Numbered from the stretch's first letter, positions 54,972-63,493 are shown. The stretch is DNA of 64,000 bases from Nocardioides turkmenicus (GCF_011045035.1 NZ_JAALAA010000012.1:62001-126000), one strand, 5' to 3'. Numbers and translations are program-made. The notes: generated by a model from the letters alone, not told the origin.

Positions 54972-55934
54972 TCACACTCCGGCCAGCTGAGCGAGCGAGG
55001 AGGTTACCCGGCGGTACACCGCGTCGTCGACGAGCACGCCCGCATGACGCAGCGCCAGCACGGCCGCTCCGGCCAGCCCGTCGGTGGCGACGACGGCCCC
55101 CGGAGCGACCCGGGCGGCGAAGTCCGGCTGCCGGGCCAGGACGCTCCCGGCGGCGACCAGCGGCCCCTCGACATCGGGTGTACGCACCGCCGCCAGCGTC
55201 TCCGCCAGCCCGGCTGCCGCTCGGTCGAGGATGCCCGCGGCCACCGCGTCACCGGAGCCCGCCGCGGTGAACACGAGCGCCGCGAAGTCGGCCAGCCGCA
55301 GCGGCGGCATCGCATAGAGAGCGGCGGTCGCCGTGACCAGGGTCGTGGTGCGGCCGCTCTGCCGACTGTCGTCCACGGCGATTCCGAGCCGGTCCAGCAG
55401 CAGGCCGGTCAGCAACGTCGTCGCCCCGCGACCGTCGAGGGGCGCCAGCCCGGCGCGTACGGCCTCGCGGCCCAGCCAGAAGCCCGAGCCGACGTCGCCG
55501 AGCAGCCAGCCCAGCCCGTCCGAGATGCCGGCCAGCCGGCCGTCCTCGACCCGCACCGCCGACGCTCCTGTGCCGGAGAGCAGCACATAGCCGTCCGGGG
55601 CCGCCGTCCCCGAGAAGTACGCAGCCAGCACATCGAGATCGAAGACCGGCTCGCTCGCGACCAGCCCGGAGAGGGCGGCCACGATCGCCGCCCGGTGACC
55701 GGCGGAGCCGGCACCCGCCACCGCCAGGGCAGCGCCGGCGACCGGACCGGATCTCGCCGTGGTCACGGCCTGGGTGACCGCGTCCCTGATCGCTGCGGTG
55801 GCAGCGTCGACACCGGCGGAGGTGGGGTTGCCGCTGCCGGCCTTCCCGATGCCTCGGCAGTGCCCCTCGGAGGAGACCACGACGGCGCGAGTGCTGGTGC
55901 CTCCGGCGTCGAGTCCCAAGTAGTAGTCATTCAT
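54972..55934 (-). CDS. N-acetylglucosamine kinase-like protein (BadF/BadG ATPase family)
   Basis: 320 aa. Actin-like ATPase fold: YLGLDAGGTSTRAVV (phosphate 1), VLLSGTGASAV (phosphate 2), and SDGLGWLLGDVGSGFWLGREAVRAGL, typical of eukaryote-like GlcNAc kinases in actinobacteria. Probably phosphorylates an amino sugar brought in by the divergent NgcEFG-like transporter. ATG 55934 matches family N-termini; the longer open frame reads across the promoter. No strong ribosome site. Sugar specificity is inferred. Confidence 0.82.
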   Translation of the reverse strand: MNDYYLGLDAGGTSTRAVVVSSEGHCRGIGKAGSGNPTSAGVDAATAAIRDAVTQAVTTARSGPVAGAALAVAGAGSAGHRAAIVAALSGLVASEPVFDLDVLAAYFSGTAAPDGYVLLSGTGASAVRVEDGRLAGISDGLGWLLGDVGSGFWLGREAVRAGLAPLDGRGATTLLTGLLLDRLGIAVDDSRQSGRTTTLVTATAALYAMPPLRLADFAALVFTAAGSGDAVAAGILDRAAAGLAETLAAVRTPDVEGPLVAAGSVLARQPDFAARVAPGAVVATDGLAGAAVLALRHAGVLVDDAVYRRVTSSLAQLAGV

Positions 55935-56046
55935 TGACACCGTTTCGTAACAGAAAACCATTGCCAGGCGTACTCTCTCCAAATAGTTTTCGAGCGCAGG
56001 CCTCGGCATACAGTCGCGGCGCGAGTTTGCTAGGTGGGTGGACTAA

Positions 56047-56808
56047 TTGACCAGAGACGTGTTCGGAGCCTTCGACGAGCAGGTTCGCACACGCCTGTCC
56101 GCGCTGCAGTCGATTGCCCAGTCCGGTGGTCTCGACGAGGCGGTCGAGGTGATGGTCGCGAGCATCCGCAACGGCGGTGTGCTGCAGGCCTTCGGCACCG
56201 GCCACTCGCAGGCGTTCGCGATGGAGATCGCCGGCCGCGCCGGTGGTCTGATCCCCACCCACGCCATCGCGCTGCGCGACACGGTCCTCATGGGCGACCG
56301 GCCGGCTAGCGACCTCGGCGGCGGTCTCCTCGAGCGTGACGCCGACATCGCCGACGAGCTCTGGAGCCTCCACGAGTTCCACCCCGAGGACGTCTTCCTG
56401 ATCGCGTCCAACTCCGGCGTCAACGGCTCGATCGTCGGCATCGCGCTGCGGGCGAAGGAGAAGGGTCACAAGGTGATCGCCGTGACCAGCCTCGAGCACA
56501 CCAACGCGGTCACCCCCAAGCACCCCAGCGGCAAGCGCCTGGCCGAGGTCGCCGACGTGGTGATCGACAACCTGGCCCCCTTCGGCGACGCCACGGTGCC
56601 GGTCGGCGACGACGGCGTGCTCGCCGGCGCCGTCTCCTCGATCACGGCGGCCTACATCGCCCAGCTCCTGACCCTCGGCACCGCCGCCAGGATCCAGGAA
56701 GCCGGCGAGACCCCGCCCCTCTATCTCTCCGCCAATATCCCGGGTGGCGATGAGCACAACGATGCACTGAAGGCCCGCTACGGCGAGCGCATCGGAAGCA
56801 TGGCTTGA
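56047..56808 (+). CDS. SIS-domain sugar isomerase-like protein (UPF0309)
   Basis: 253 aa. SIS (phosphosugar-binding) fold: LQAFGTGHSQAFAMEIAGRAGGL, IASNSGVNGSIVGIALRAKEKGHKVIAVTSLEHTNAV and KRLAEVADVVIDNLAPFGDA match the UPF0309 group found next to amino-sugar kinases in actinobacteria. Likely handles a phosphorylated amino sugar. Start TTG 56047 follows a GGTGGA stretch; GTG 56059 is an in-frame alternative. First gene of the operon with the transporter, whose binding protein begins 50 bases later. Exact reaction unknown. Confidence 0.8.
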   Translation: MTRDVFGAFDEQVRTRLSALQSIAQSGGLDEAVEVMVASIRNGGVLQAFGTGHSQAFAMEIAGRAGGLIPTHAIALRDTVLMGDRPASDLGGGLLERDADIADELWSLHEFHPEDVFLIASNSGVNGSIVGIALRAKEKGHKVIAVTSLEHTNAVTPKHPSGKRLAEVADVVIDNLAPFGDATVPVGDDGVLAGAVSSITAAYIAQLLTLGTAARIQEAGETPPLYLSANIPGGDEHNDALKARYGERIGSMA

Positions 56809-56858
56809 ACCCCCGTAAGAAGAAGTAAAGAGGAACCCACCCGAAAGAAGGCAGCACG

Positions 56859-58268
56859 ATGTCCCAGCAGCTTCACCGGCTCGACCGCCGGACCCTTCTG
56901 CGCGGCACCCTTGCCGGCGCGGCGCTCGTGTCGTTCTCCGGAGCGCTCGCAGCGTGTGGCGCGCCCGGTAGCGACACCGACAACTCCGGCGGTGGCACCA
57001 AGTCCGCGTCCAACCCGTTCGGCATGCCCAAGGACGGCACCGTCGACGCGGTGATCTTCGACGGTGGCTACGGCTACGACTACGTCGAGTTCGCCGCCGG
57101 CATCGTCGGCAAGGAGTTCGCGGACGCCGACATCAAGGTCAGCGCCACGACCAAGATCGCCACGGAGTTGCAGCCGCGCTTCGTCGGTGGCACGCCCCCG
57201 GACCTGATCGACAACTCGGGTGCGGACCTGATCGGCTTCAGCTCGATCGCGGCCCAGCTCGAGGAGCTCGACGACGTCTTCGAGGCCGACAGCTACGAGG
57301 GCGTCAAGATCGAGGACACCCTCTACCCGAACGTGAAGGTGCCCGGCACCTACAGCGACCGCTTCGTCGCCATCAACTACGTCATGACCCTCTACGGCGT
57401 GTGGTACTCCGCCTCGCTCTTCGAGGAGAACGGCTGGACGCCGCCGAAGACCTGGGACGAGGCGCTCGACCTCGGCGCCAAGGCCAAGGCCAAGAAGAAG
57501 TACCTGTGGACCTGGGGCAAGGAGGCGGCGACCTACTACCGCACCCTGGTCATCGACTCCGCGGCCAAGGAGGGCGGCGACGAGGTGCGCCTCGGTCTCG
57601 AGAACCTCGAGAAGGGCATCTGGTCCCACAAGGTCATCCAGGACATCCTCGGCAAGCTCGGCGAGATGGTCAGCCAGGACATGTTCATCCCGGGCGGCGC
57701 CGGCACCCAGTTCACCGCCGCGCAGGCCAAGTGGTCCAACGACCAGCAGGCGCTGCTCTACCCGAGCGGTGGCTGGATCGAGAACGAGATGAAGGACGCC
57801 ACCAAGGACGGCTTCGAGATGACCGGCATCCCGGAGTTCGTGCTCAGCGACAGCCCGGCGCTGCCGTACGAGGCCGTTCGTGCCGCGGCCGGTGAGGCGT
57901 TCATCGTCCCGAGCAAGGCGAAGAACCCGGCCGGCGGCAAGGAGATCCTCCGCGCCATGCTGTCGAAGGAGGCCGCGACCAACTTCGCCAAGACGAAGCT
58001 CGCGCCGACCATCGTCAAGGACACCATCCCCGAGGACGGCTTCGGCTCCGCGGCGCTGAAGTCGCAGAGCGCGATGCTCGACGCCGCCGGTGAGAACACC
58101 TTCAACTTCCAGTTCTACGACTACTACGGCACCAACGCCGACGAGCTGGTCGTGTGGAACTCGTTCCTCTCCGGTGACCTGGACGTCAAGGGCCTCACCA
58201 AGGCCGTCCAGGGCATCTTCGACAAGGTCGCAGACGACTCGTCGATCGAGAAGCTCAAGATCACCTGA
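56859..58268 (+). CDS. ngcE: NgcE-like GlcNAc/chitobiose-binding lipoprotein
   Basis: 469 aa. Family 1 extracellular solute-binding protein. Twin-arginine-like signal LDRRTLLRG and lipobox LAAC (Cys33), so probably folded before export and anchored to the membrane. The mature start DAVIFDGGYGYDYVEFAAGIVGKEFADADIKVSATTKI and length resemble NgcE of Streptomyces, which binds N-acetylglucosamine and diacetylchitobiose. ATG 56859 has AGAAGG 8 bases upstream. Followed by two permease genes but no ATPase. The kinase and SIS protein nearby support an amino-sugar substrate. Confidence 0.82.
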   Translation: MSQQLHRLDRRTLLRGTLAGAALVSFSGALAACGAPGSDTDNSGGGTKSASNPFGMPKDGTVDAVIFDGGYGYDYVEFAAGIVGKEFADADIKVSATTKIATELQPRFVGGTPPDLIDNSGADLIGFSSIAAQLEELDDVFEADSYEGVKIEDTLYPNVKVPGTYSDRFVAINYVMTLYGVWYSASLFEENGWTPPKTWDEALDLGAKAKAKKKYLWTWGKEAATYYRTLVIDSAAKEGGDEVRLGLENLEKGIWSHKVIQDILGKLGEMVSQDMFIPGGAGTQFTAAQAKWSNDQQALLYPSGGWIENEMKDATKDGFEMTGIPEFVLSDSPALPYEAVRAAAGEAFIVPSKAKNPAGGKEILRAMLSKEAATNFAKTKLAPTIVKDTIPEDGFGSAALKSQSAMLDAAGENTFNFQFYDYYGTNADELVVWNSFLSGDLDVKGLTKAVQGIFDKVADDSSIEKLKIT

Positions 58269-58296
58269 TCCGTCCCTCATAGATCGAGAACCACAC

Positions 58297-59319
58297 ATGT
58301 CTGTATCAGCCGCTGATGCGACATTGGCAGGCGGGCTCCCCGGGGACAACCCCTGGGGAGCCCCGCCGCGCCGCCGTCGCCCCAAGCTCACCCTCGACCG
58401 GGCACTGTTCATGGCGGTCTTCCTCGGCCTTCCGGTCGCGGTCTTCGTCATCTTCGTCGTGGTCCCGATCGGGCAGGCCCTCTTCTACTCGCTGACCGAC
58501 TGGACCGGCTTCTCGCCGGTCATGAACTTCGTCGGCCTGGACAACTACGCCAAGCTGCTCGACGACGAGACCTTCCTCAAGGCGCTGCGCAACAACGTGC
58601 TGCTGACGATCGTGGTGCCGCTGGTGACCCTGGTCGCGGCGCTGGCGATCGCGGTGGTCGTGACCACGGCGGGCCCCAGCACCGGTCAGGTCCGCGGTCT
58701 GAACGGCTCCGGCTTCTACCGGGTCGTCTCGTTCTTCCCGTACGCCGTCCCGGCCGTCGTCATCGGTCTGCTCTGGGCGCAGGTCTACGACCCGGCCGCC
58801 GGTCTGCTCAACGGCATGCTCACCGGCCTCGGCTTCGACGGGTTCAAGGACTACGCCTGGCTCGGCGAGGTGCGGGCGGCGATGCCCGCCTCGATGTTCG
58901 TGATGATCTGGGCCAACATCGGCTTCTACACGGTGCTCTTCGTGGCCGCCATCAAGGGCGTCCCCGCGGAGATCTACGAGGCCGCCCGTATCGATGGCGC
59001 CGGTCGTTTCCGCACCGCCATCTCGATCACGCTGCCCTCGATCCGTGACAACGTGCAGACGGCCTACATCTACCTGGGCATCCTCACCCTCGATGCCTAC
59101 GTCTTCATGGCCGCGCTCGCCCCCGGCGGCGGTCCTGCCAACAGCACGCTGACGATGAGCCAGCACCTGATGAACACCGCCTTCAAGAAGAGCCAGTTCG
59201 GCTACGCCACCTCGATGGGCGTCGTGCTCGCCCTGGTCACGCTGCTCTTCGCCGCCCTGGTCTTCGCCGTCTTCCACTTCGCTGGTGGGCGGGACAAGAA
59301 GGGAGACGTACGCCGATGA
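58297..59319 (+). CDS. ngcF: Sugar ABC transporter permease (NgcF-like)
   Basis: 340 aa. Binding-protein-dependent permease, MalF type: about six membrane segments after a basic 35-residue N-terminus (PPRRRRPKLTLDR). The EAA loop EIYEAARIDGAGRFRTAISITLPSI contacts the ATPase. ATG 58297 is 28 bases after ngcE; the longer frame upstream overlaps ngcE and is not real. Ends with ATGA overlap onto ngcG. Forms the channel with NgcG. Confidence 0.86.
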   Translation: MSVSAADATLAGGLPGDNPWGAPPRRRRPKLTLDRALFMAVFLGLPVAVFVIFVVVPIGQALFYSLTDWTGFSPVMNFVGLDNYAKLLDDETFLKALRNNVLLTIVVPLVTLVAALAIAVVVTTAGPSTGQVRGLNGSGFYRVVSFFPYAVPAVVIGLLWAQVYDPAAGLLNGMLTGLGFDGFKDYAWLGEVRAAMPASMFVMIWANIGFYTVLFVAAIKGVPAEIYEAARIDGAGRFRTAISITLPSIRDNVQTAYIYLGILTLDAYVFMAALAPGGGPANSTLTMSQHLMNTAFKKSQFGYATSMGVVLALVTLLFAALVFAVFHFAGGRDKKGDVRR

Positions 59320-60203
59320 GCACCGTCACTCTGGACAAGCCTGTCGCTGCCCACACCGACCGCCAGCGGCGTACGCCCGGCGACGCGCTGGTCGCCGGCA
59401 CCTCGCACACGATGCTGATCATCTGGTCGGTGATCGTCATCGTGCCGTTCTGCTGGGTGTTGCTCTCCTCGTTCAAGACGTCGAAGGAGATCCTGTCCTC
59501 GCCGTTCTCGCTGCCGGCCGAGTGGAGCTTCGAGAACTACACCAGCGCCTGGACCAAGGCGGGCATCGGGACGTACTTCTTCAACACGGTCATCGTCGTC
59601 GGCACCGCGCTGGTGCTGGTGATGCTGCTCGGGGCGATGTGCGCCTACGTGCTGGCCAGGTTCGAGTTCTTCGGGCGCAACTTCATCTACTACTCGATGC
59701 TCGGCGGGCTGACCTTCCCGGTCTTCCTGGTCATCGTGCCGCTGTTCTTCGTGCTCCAGGGGTTCGGGCTGCTCAACACGCTGCCGGGGCTGATCCTGAC
59801 GTACGTGGCCTACGCGCTGCCGTTCACCGTCTTCTTCCTCTACGCCTTCTTCAAGACGTTGCCCGACGACGTCTACGAGGCCGCGATGATGGACGGCGCG
59901 GGGGAGTGGCGCACGTTCTTCCAGATCATGCTGCCGATGGCGGCGCCCGGCATGGCCGGCGTGGCGATCTTCAACTTCCTCGGGCTGTGGAACCAGTTCC
60001 TGCTGCCGGTGGCGCTGAACACCCAGCGGGAGAACTGGGTGCTCACCCAGGGGATGGCGTCGTTCTCGTCGCAGGCCGGCTACAACGTCGACTTCGGCGC
60101 GCTCTTCGCCGGCGTGGTGATGACGGTGCTCCCGGTGCTGGTCGTCTACCTGATCTTCCAGCGGCGGATCGCCGGAACGGTCTCTACCGGCACGTTCCGT
60201 TGA
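59316..60203 (+). CDS. ngcG: Sugar ABC transporter permease (NgcG-like)
   Basis: 295 aa. MalG-type permease with six membrane segments; EAA loop DVYEAAMMDGAGEWRTFFQIMLPMAAPGMAG. Starts within the ngcF stop (ATGA). No ATPase gene follows, as is usual for actinobacterial carbohydrate importers that share the MsiK ATPase encoded elsewhere. Last gene of the operon; the next gene has its own promoter with an inverted repeat. Confidence 0.87.
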   Translation: MSTVTLDKPVAAHTDRQRRTPGDALVAGTSHTMLIIWSVIVIVPFCWVLLSSFKTSKEILSSPFSLPAEWSFENYTSAWTKAGIGTYFFNTVIVVGTALVLVMLLGAMCAYVLARFEFFGRNFIYYSMLGGLTFPVFLVIVPLFFVLQGFGLLNTLPGLILTYVAYALPFTVFFLYAFFKTLPDDVYEAAMMDGAGEWRTFFQIMLPMAAPGMAGVAIFNFLGLWNQFLLPVALNTQRENWVLTQGMASFSSQAGYNVDFGALFAGVVMTVLPVLVVYLIFQRRIAGTVSTGTFR

Positions 60204-60230
60204 TCTTGTTGTGACGCGGGTCTCGCGCCT

Positions 60231-60252
60231 CAGGTTAATAAGCGCTAACCTG
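60231..60252. promoter_or_regulatory. Inverted repeat over the acyl-CoA dehydrogenase promoter
   Basis: CAGGTTA (60231-60237) and TAACCTG (60246-60252) are perfect complements, 8 bases apart. The right arm contains the -10 TAACCT (60246-60251), 7 bases before the GTG, so a bound repressor would block transcription. The spacing resembles TetR/FadR-type operators of fatty acid genes. Confidence 0.6.
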
Positions 60253-60258
60253 GGGCGC

Positions 60259-61437
60259 GTGACCGCTTTTCTCCAGCCCGAGCACGAAGAGCTGCGTGCT
60301 GTCGTCCGTGACTTCGCCCAGAAGGAGATCGCGCCCCACGCCTCGCAGTGGGACCGCGACCATCACTTCCCGGTCGATGTGGTGCACAAGATGGGTGAAC
60401 TGGGCCTGTTCGGCCTGACCGCCCCCGAGGCGTACGGCGGGGGCGACGGTGACCTCGTCGCGCTCTGCGTCGCGATCGAGGAGCTCGGCCGCGTCGACCA
60501 GTCGATCGGGATCACGCTCGAGGCCGCCGTCGGCCTCGGCATCAACCCGATCCTCACCTACGGCACCGACGAGCAGAAGGAGCGGTGGCTCCCCGACCTG
60601 GTGGCGGGCAAGAAGCTCGCCGGGTTCGGTCTCACCGAGCCGGGTGCCGGCTCCGACGCCGGCGCGACCGCCACGAAGGCCGTCCTGGACGGTGACGAGT
60701 GGGTCGTCGACGGTGCCAAGCAGTTCATCACCAACTCCGGCTCCTCGATCACCTCGGTCGTCACCGTCACCGCGCGCACCGGCACGCGGGAGAACGGCAA
60801 GCCCGAGATCAGCACCATCATGATCCCCTCGGGCACGCCCGGCTTCACCGCCGAGAAGGGCTACGACAAGCTCGGCTGGCACGCCTCCGACACCCACCCG
60901 CTCTCCTTCGACGGTGCCCGGGTCCCCGCCGACCACCTCCTCGGTGAGCGCGGCCGCGGCTACGCCCAGTTCCTCGCCACGCTCGACGACGGCCGTGTCG
61001 CGATCGCCGCGCTCGCGGTCGGCTGCATCCAGGCCTGCCTCGACATGGCGCTCGAGTACGCGGGCGAGCGGCAGACCTTCGGTGGCCCGATCGGTCGCAA
61101 GCAGGGCGTCGCCTTCCAGATCGCCGACCTCGAGGTCATGCTGCGCGCCTCGCGCCTGATGACGTACGAGGCCGCCGCGATGAAGTCGGGGCTCGACTCC
61201 GGCGCGGTGGCGATGAAGGAGTTCAAGCAGGCAGCCTCCGCCGCCAAGCTGTACGCCACCGAGTCGGCCGTGACCGCCACCCGGATCGCCACCCAGATCT
61301 TCGGTGGCTACGGGTTCATGGAGGAGTACCCGGTCGCCCGCTTCTACCGCGACGCCAAGATCCTCGAGATCGGCGAAGGCACCTCGGAGGTGCAGCGCAT
61401 GCTGATCGCCAGGGGTCTCGGTCTTCCGGTCGAATAG
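60259..61437 (+). CDS. Acyl-CoA dehydrogenase
   Basis: 392 aa, usual family length. FAD-dependent oxidation of acyl-CoA to trans-2-enoyl-CoA. GFGLTEPGAGSDAGA, FITNSGSSI, YAGERQTFGGPIGRKQGVAFQIADLEV, QIFGGYGFMEEYPVARFYRDAKILEIGEGTSEVQRMLIARGLG; the catalytic glutamate is in EGTSEV. GTG 60259 is preferred to 60211 as it follows the -10 TAACCT by 7 bases and homologues begin FLQPEHEELR. Chain-length preference not evident; short or branched chain is typical for this subgroup. Confidence 0.94.
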   Translation: MTAFLQPEHEELRAVVRDFAQKEIAPHASQWDRDHHFPVDVVHKMGELGLFGLTAPEAYGGGDGDLVALCVAIEELGRVDQSIGITLEAAVGLGINPILTYGTDEQKERWLPDLVAGKKLAGFGLTEPGAGSDAGATATKAVLDGDEWVVDGAKQFITNSGSSITSVVTVTARTGTRENGKPEISTIMIPSGTPGFTAEKGYDKLGWHASDTHPLSFDGARVPADHLLGERGRGYAQFLATLDDGRVAIAALAVGCIQACLDMALEYAGERQTFGGPIGRKQGVAFQIADLEVMLRASRLMTYEAAAMKSGLDSGAVAMKEFKQAASAAKLYATESAVTATRIATQIFGGYGFMEEYPVARFYRDAKILEIGEGTSEVQRMLIARGLGLPVE

Positions 61438-61517
61438 GCGTCGATCTTCCGGCGGACTGAACGAAACCCATGAAGTAATCAAGGGCCATATCACCACCGA
61501 CCATTTACTGTGGCCCC

Positions 61518-62123
61518 ATGGTGTTCGGGGGACAGCTGCTGGGACGGCTGCGTCGCACCCGCCTCTTCGGAGAGGTGGTCCGCTTCATGATGGTAGGCGG
61601 GATCGCGACCGCAGTTGCCTTCGTGCTGTTCAACGGACTGGTCCACGGCTTCTTCATGGGCGCCGGTCCGATGAACGGGCAGCCGATCCCGGCCTACATC
61701 ATCGCCAACACGGTCGGCATGTTGATCAGCTACGAGCTGAGCCGTCGCTGGACCTTCCGTCATCGCGTCTCGGACCACCCCGACGGCGGCTTCACCGCCT
61801 ACGTCGTCATCAACGCGGTCACCATGCTGCTGCCGGTGGCGTGTCTCTACCTCACCCGCAGCGTGTTCGGCTGGGACAGCGCGATCGCCGACAATCTCTC
61901 GGCCAACGTCGTCGGGGTGCTCCTGGGCCAGATCGCCCGGTTCTTCCTGTTCCGGAAGTTCGTCTTCGGCCGGCCGATCCGCTACACGCAGGTCTACGGC
62001 AGCGTCGAGGAGGAAGCGGCCGCGCTCGGCGCCATGGAGAGACCCACGCTCGTGGTGGCGCCGGAACGCCCCGAGCGGCTCACCGGTTCCACAGATCAGG
62101 CCACGCGTGACCGAGCTGGCTGA
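61518..62123 (+). CDS. GtrA-family membrane protein
   Basis: 201 aa. Four membrane segments starting FMMVGGIATAVAFVLFNGLVHGFF, with YIIANTVGMLISYELSRRWTFRHR and FFLFRKFVFG, the GtrA pattern. These proteins are linked to moving or modifying lipid-linked sugars in cell-surface polysaccharide synthesis. ATG 61518 follows TACTGT by 6 bases. The hydrophilic tail (after about 155) is acidic then ends in Arg-rich residues, and the last 44 bases overlap maf on the other strand. Confidence 0.88.
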   Translation: MVFGGQLLGRLRRTRLFGEVVRFMMVGGIATAVAFVLFNGLVHGFFMGAGPMNGQPIPAYIIANTVGMLISYELSRRWTFRHRVSDHPDGGFTAYVVINAVTMLLPVACLYLTRSVFGWDSAIADNLSANVVGVLLGQIARFFLFRKFVFGRPIRYTQVYGSVEEEAAALGAMERPTLVVAPERPERLTGSTDQATRDRAG

Positions 62124-62679
62124 GCAGGTCGCGTAGCAGCGGCAGGCTCAGCCCGACCACGTTGTGGTGATCGCCCTCGATCCCGGTGATGAACGCGCCG
62201 CCGAGCCCGTCGATCGTGAACGCCCCGGCGACGTGCAGCGGCTCGCCGGTCGCGACGTACGCCTCGATCTCGTCGTCACTCACATCGGCGAAGTGCACCG
62301 TGGTGGCAGCCGTCTGCGACACCTTCTCCCCGGTCGCGGTGTCGGTCAGCGCATGCCCGGAGACGAGTACGCCGCTGCGCCCCCGCATCTCCCGCCAGCG
62401 CCGCGTCGCCTCCTCCGGGTCGTGCGGCTTCCCCAGCGGCTTCCCGTCCAGCTCGAGGACGCTGTCGCACCCCAGCACGAGAGCACCCTCGGGGACGTCC
62501 GGGCGGCTGGCGACCGCATCGCGTTTGAGCTCGGCGAGCCCCAGGGCGAGCTCGGTCGGCCCGAGGCCGTCGAGGACGCTCTCGTCGACACCGGAGACGA
62601 TCACCACCGGCTCGACGCCTGCGCTGCGCAGCGTCTGCAACCGGGCGGGGGACTGGGAGGCAAGGACCAGCGTGGTCAT
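62080..62679 (-). CDS. maf: Maf-family nucleoside triphosphate pyrophosphatase
   Basis: 199 aa. Hydrolyses non-canonical or methylated nucleoside triphosphates (dTTP/UTP-type) as house-cleaning. LVLASQSPARLQTLRSAGVEP at the start, SRPDVPEGALVLGCDSVLELDGKPLGKP with the catalytic Asp, and GALTIDGLGG-like AGAFTIDGLGGAFITGIEGDHHNVVGLSLP. ATG 62679 follows TAGGGT (minus strand, 62686-62691) by 6 bases. Overlaps gtrA by 44 bases at the 3' ends. Confidence 0.92.
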   Translation of the reverse strand: MTTLVLASQSPARLQTLRSAGVEPVVIVSGVDESVLDGLGPTELALGLAELKRDAVASRPDVPEGALVLGCDSVLELDGKPLGKPHDPEEATRRWREMRGRSGVLVSGHALTDTATGEKVSQTAATTVHFADVSDDEIEAYVATGEPLHVAGAFTIDGLGGAFITGIEGDHHNVVGLSLPLLRDLLSQLGHAWPDLWNR

Positions 62680-62745
62680 GGCTCAACCCTAGGGGTAGCG
62701 GTCCTTTACCTCGCCAACCGTCCCGACTTGCCCGGCGGCTAACCA

Positions 62746-62781
62746 CGAGCGGCGATCAGTCTCTAGACTGATCGCCGCTCG
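62746..62781. promoter_or_regulatory. 36-bp palindrome directly abutting tRNA-Leu
   Basis: Seventeen bases (CGAGCGGCGATCAGTCT) and their exact complement separated by CT. The right arm ends at base 62781 and the tRNA starts at 62782. It includes TAGACT (62764-62769), a good -10 for the tRNA. No gene on either strand ends here, so it is not an ordinary terminator. Confidence 0.7.
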
Positions 62782-62863
62782 GCCGAAGTGGCGGAATAGG
62801 CAGACGCGCAGGATTTAGGTTCCTGTGTCTTAGGACGTGCGGGTTCAAGTCCCGCCTTCGGCA
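62782..62863 (+). tRNA. tRNA-Leu (anticodon UAG)
   Basis: Class II tRNA. Acceptor stem GCCGAAG/CTTCGGC, anticodon stem CAGGA/TCCTG with loop TTTAGGT giving anticodon TAG (62816-62818), a long variable arm GTCTTAGGAC, and T arm GCGGG-TTCAAGT-CCCGC; discriminator A at 62863. The CCA end is not encoded as such (ACCCA follows). Reads CUN leucine codons, especially CUA. Confidence 0.95.
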
Positions 62864-62973
62864 CCCAGAGTCCGGGTTCGACCCGGGGCGGACCAGGGGC
62901 GATCCCCATGGACATCGAGCCCCCGACCCTCAAGGATGGAAGCACAACACCCCATCCAGAGAGGGATGAAGTC

Positions 62974-63369
62974 ATGTCGTTCAAGGACAACGCGTCCAAC
63001 TGGCGCGATGGCGTCCAGAAGGGCGTCGAAGGCGCGAAGCCTGCCGTCGAGGACGCCAAGGTGAAGTCGGCACCTCACCTTGTCACCGGCGGCGAGAAGA
63101 CCATCGAGAAGGCCACCGAGTTCAAGGCGCAGATCGAGGCCAAGCGGGCCGAGATGGCATCGGCTCCCGACGCCGACTCGCCGCGCACCCAGGCGATCTC
63201 CGGCCTGCTCCAGGTCGGCGCCGCCGCCACCGAGGTCGCCGCCCACGCGGGTGAGTGGCTGAAGGAGACCGGTGCCAAGTGGAGTGCCGGCACCGGCCCT
63301 GTGGTCGTCGAGCCCCCGAAGGAGATCCCGGGGGACGTACCTCCCCCGCCTCCGCCCAGCGAGAAGTAG
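62974..63369 (+). CDS. Small hydrophilic protein, unknown function
   Basis: 131 aa, without membrane segments or signal peptide. Lys/Glu/Ala-rich helical middle (KTIEKATEFKAQIEAKRAEMASAPDADSPRTQ; GLLQVGAAATEVAAHAGEWLKETG) and a proline-rich end (PPPPPPSEK). The composition suggests an extended or coiled-coil protein. ATG 62974 has GAGGGA 7 bases upstream. It lies between tRNA-Leu and bcp with its own likely transcription unit. I recognise no family. Confidence 0.7.
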   Translation: MSFKDNASNWRDGVQKGVEGAKPAVEDAKVKSAPHLVTGGEKTIEKATEFKAQIEAKRAEMASAPDADSPRTQAISGLLQVGAAATEVAAHAGEWLKETGAKWSAGTGPVVVEPPKEIPGDVPPPPPPSEK

Positions 63370-63470
63370 GAAGGTCAGCGCTGGAGCGCCCCTCGTCTGG
63401 ACTGACCAGAGCGAGGGAGCGCAGCGACTGAGCGGCGGGAAGGAAGACGAGGGTCAAGCGGAAGCGCTGC

Positions 63471-63490
63471 GCGAATTGCGAAGCAATCGC
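63471..63490 (-). terminator. Hairpin after bcp
   Basis: GCGA(A)TTGC-GAA-GCAATCGC, an 8-bp stem with one bulge, 3 bases past the bcp stop on the minus strand. It is AT-richer than other stems in the window. The rest of 63370-63470 shows only GC-rich low-complexity sequence. Confidence 0.5.
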
Positions 63491-63493
63491 AAA

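Noticed and set aside
55935..56046. DasR-type operator between amino-sugar kinase and SIS gene
   Set aside because: No match to the ACTGGTCTAGACCACT-type palindrome; only a weak GTTTTCTG/CGAAAC asymmetry is present.
62868..62897. Second tRNA 3' remnant (CCGGGTTCGACCCGG followed by GGCGGACCA)
   Set aside because: It resembles a T arm plus ACCA end, but the loop would have 5 rather than 7 bases and no matching 5' half exists. A simple hairpin after tRNA-Leu, together with GGGGCGATCCCC next to it, is a better reading.
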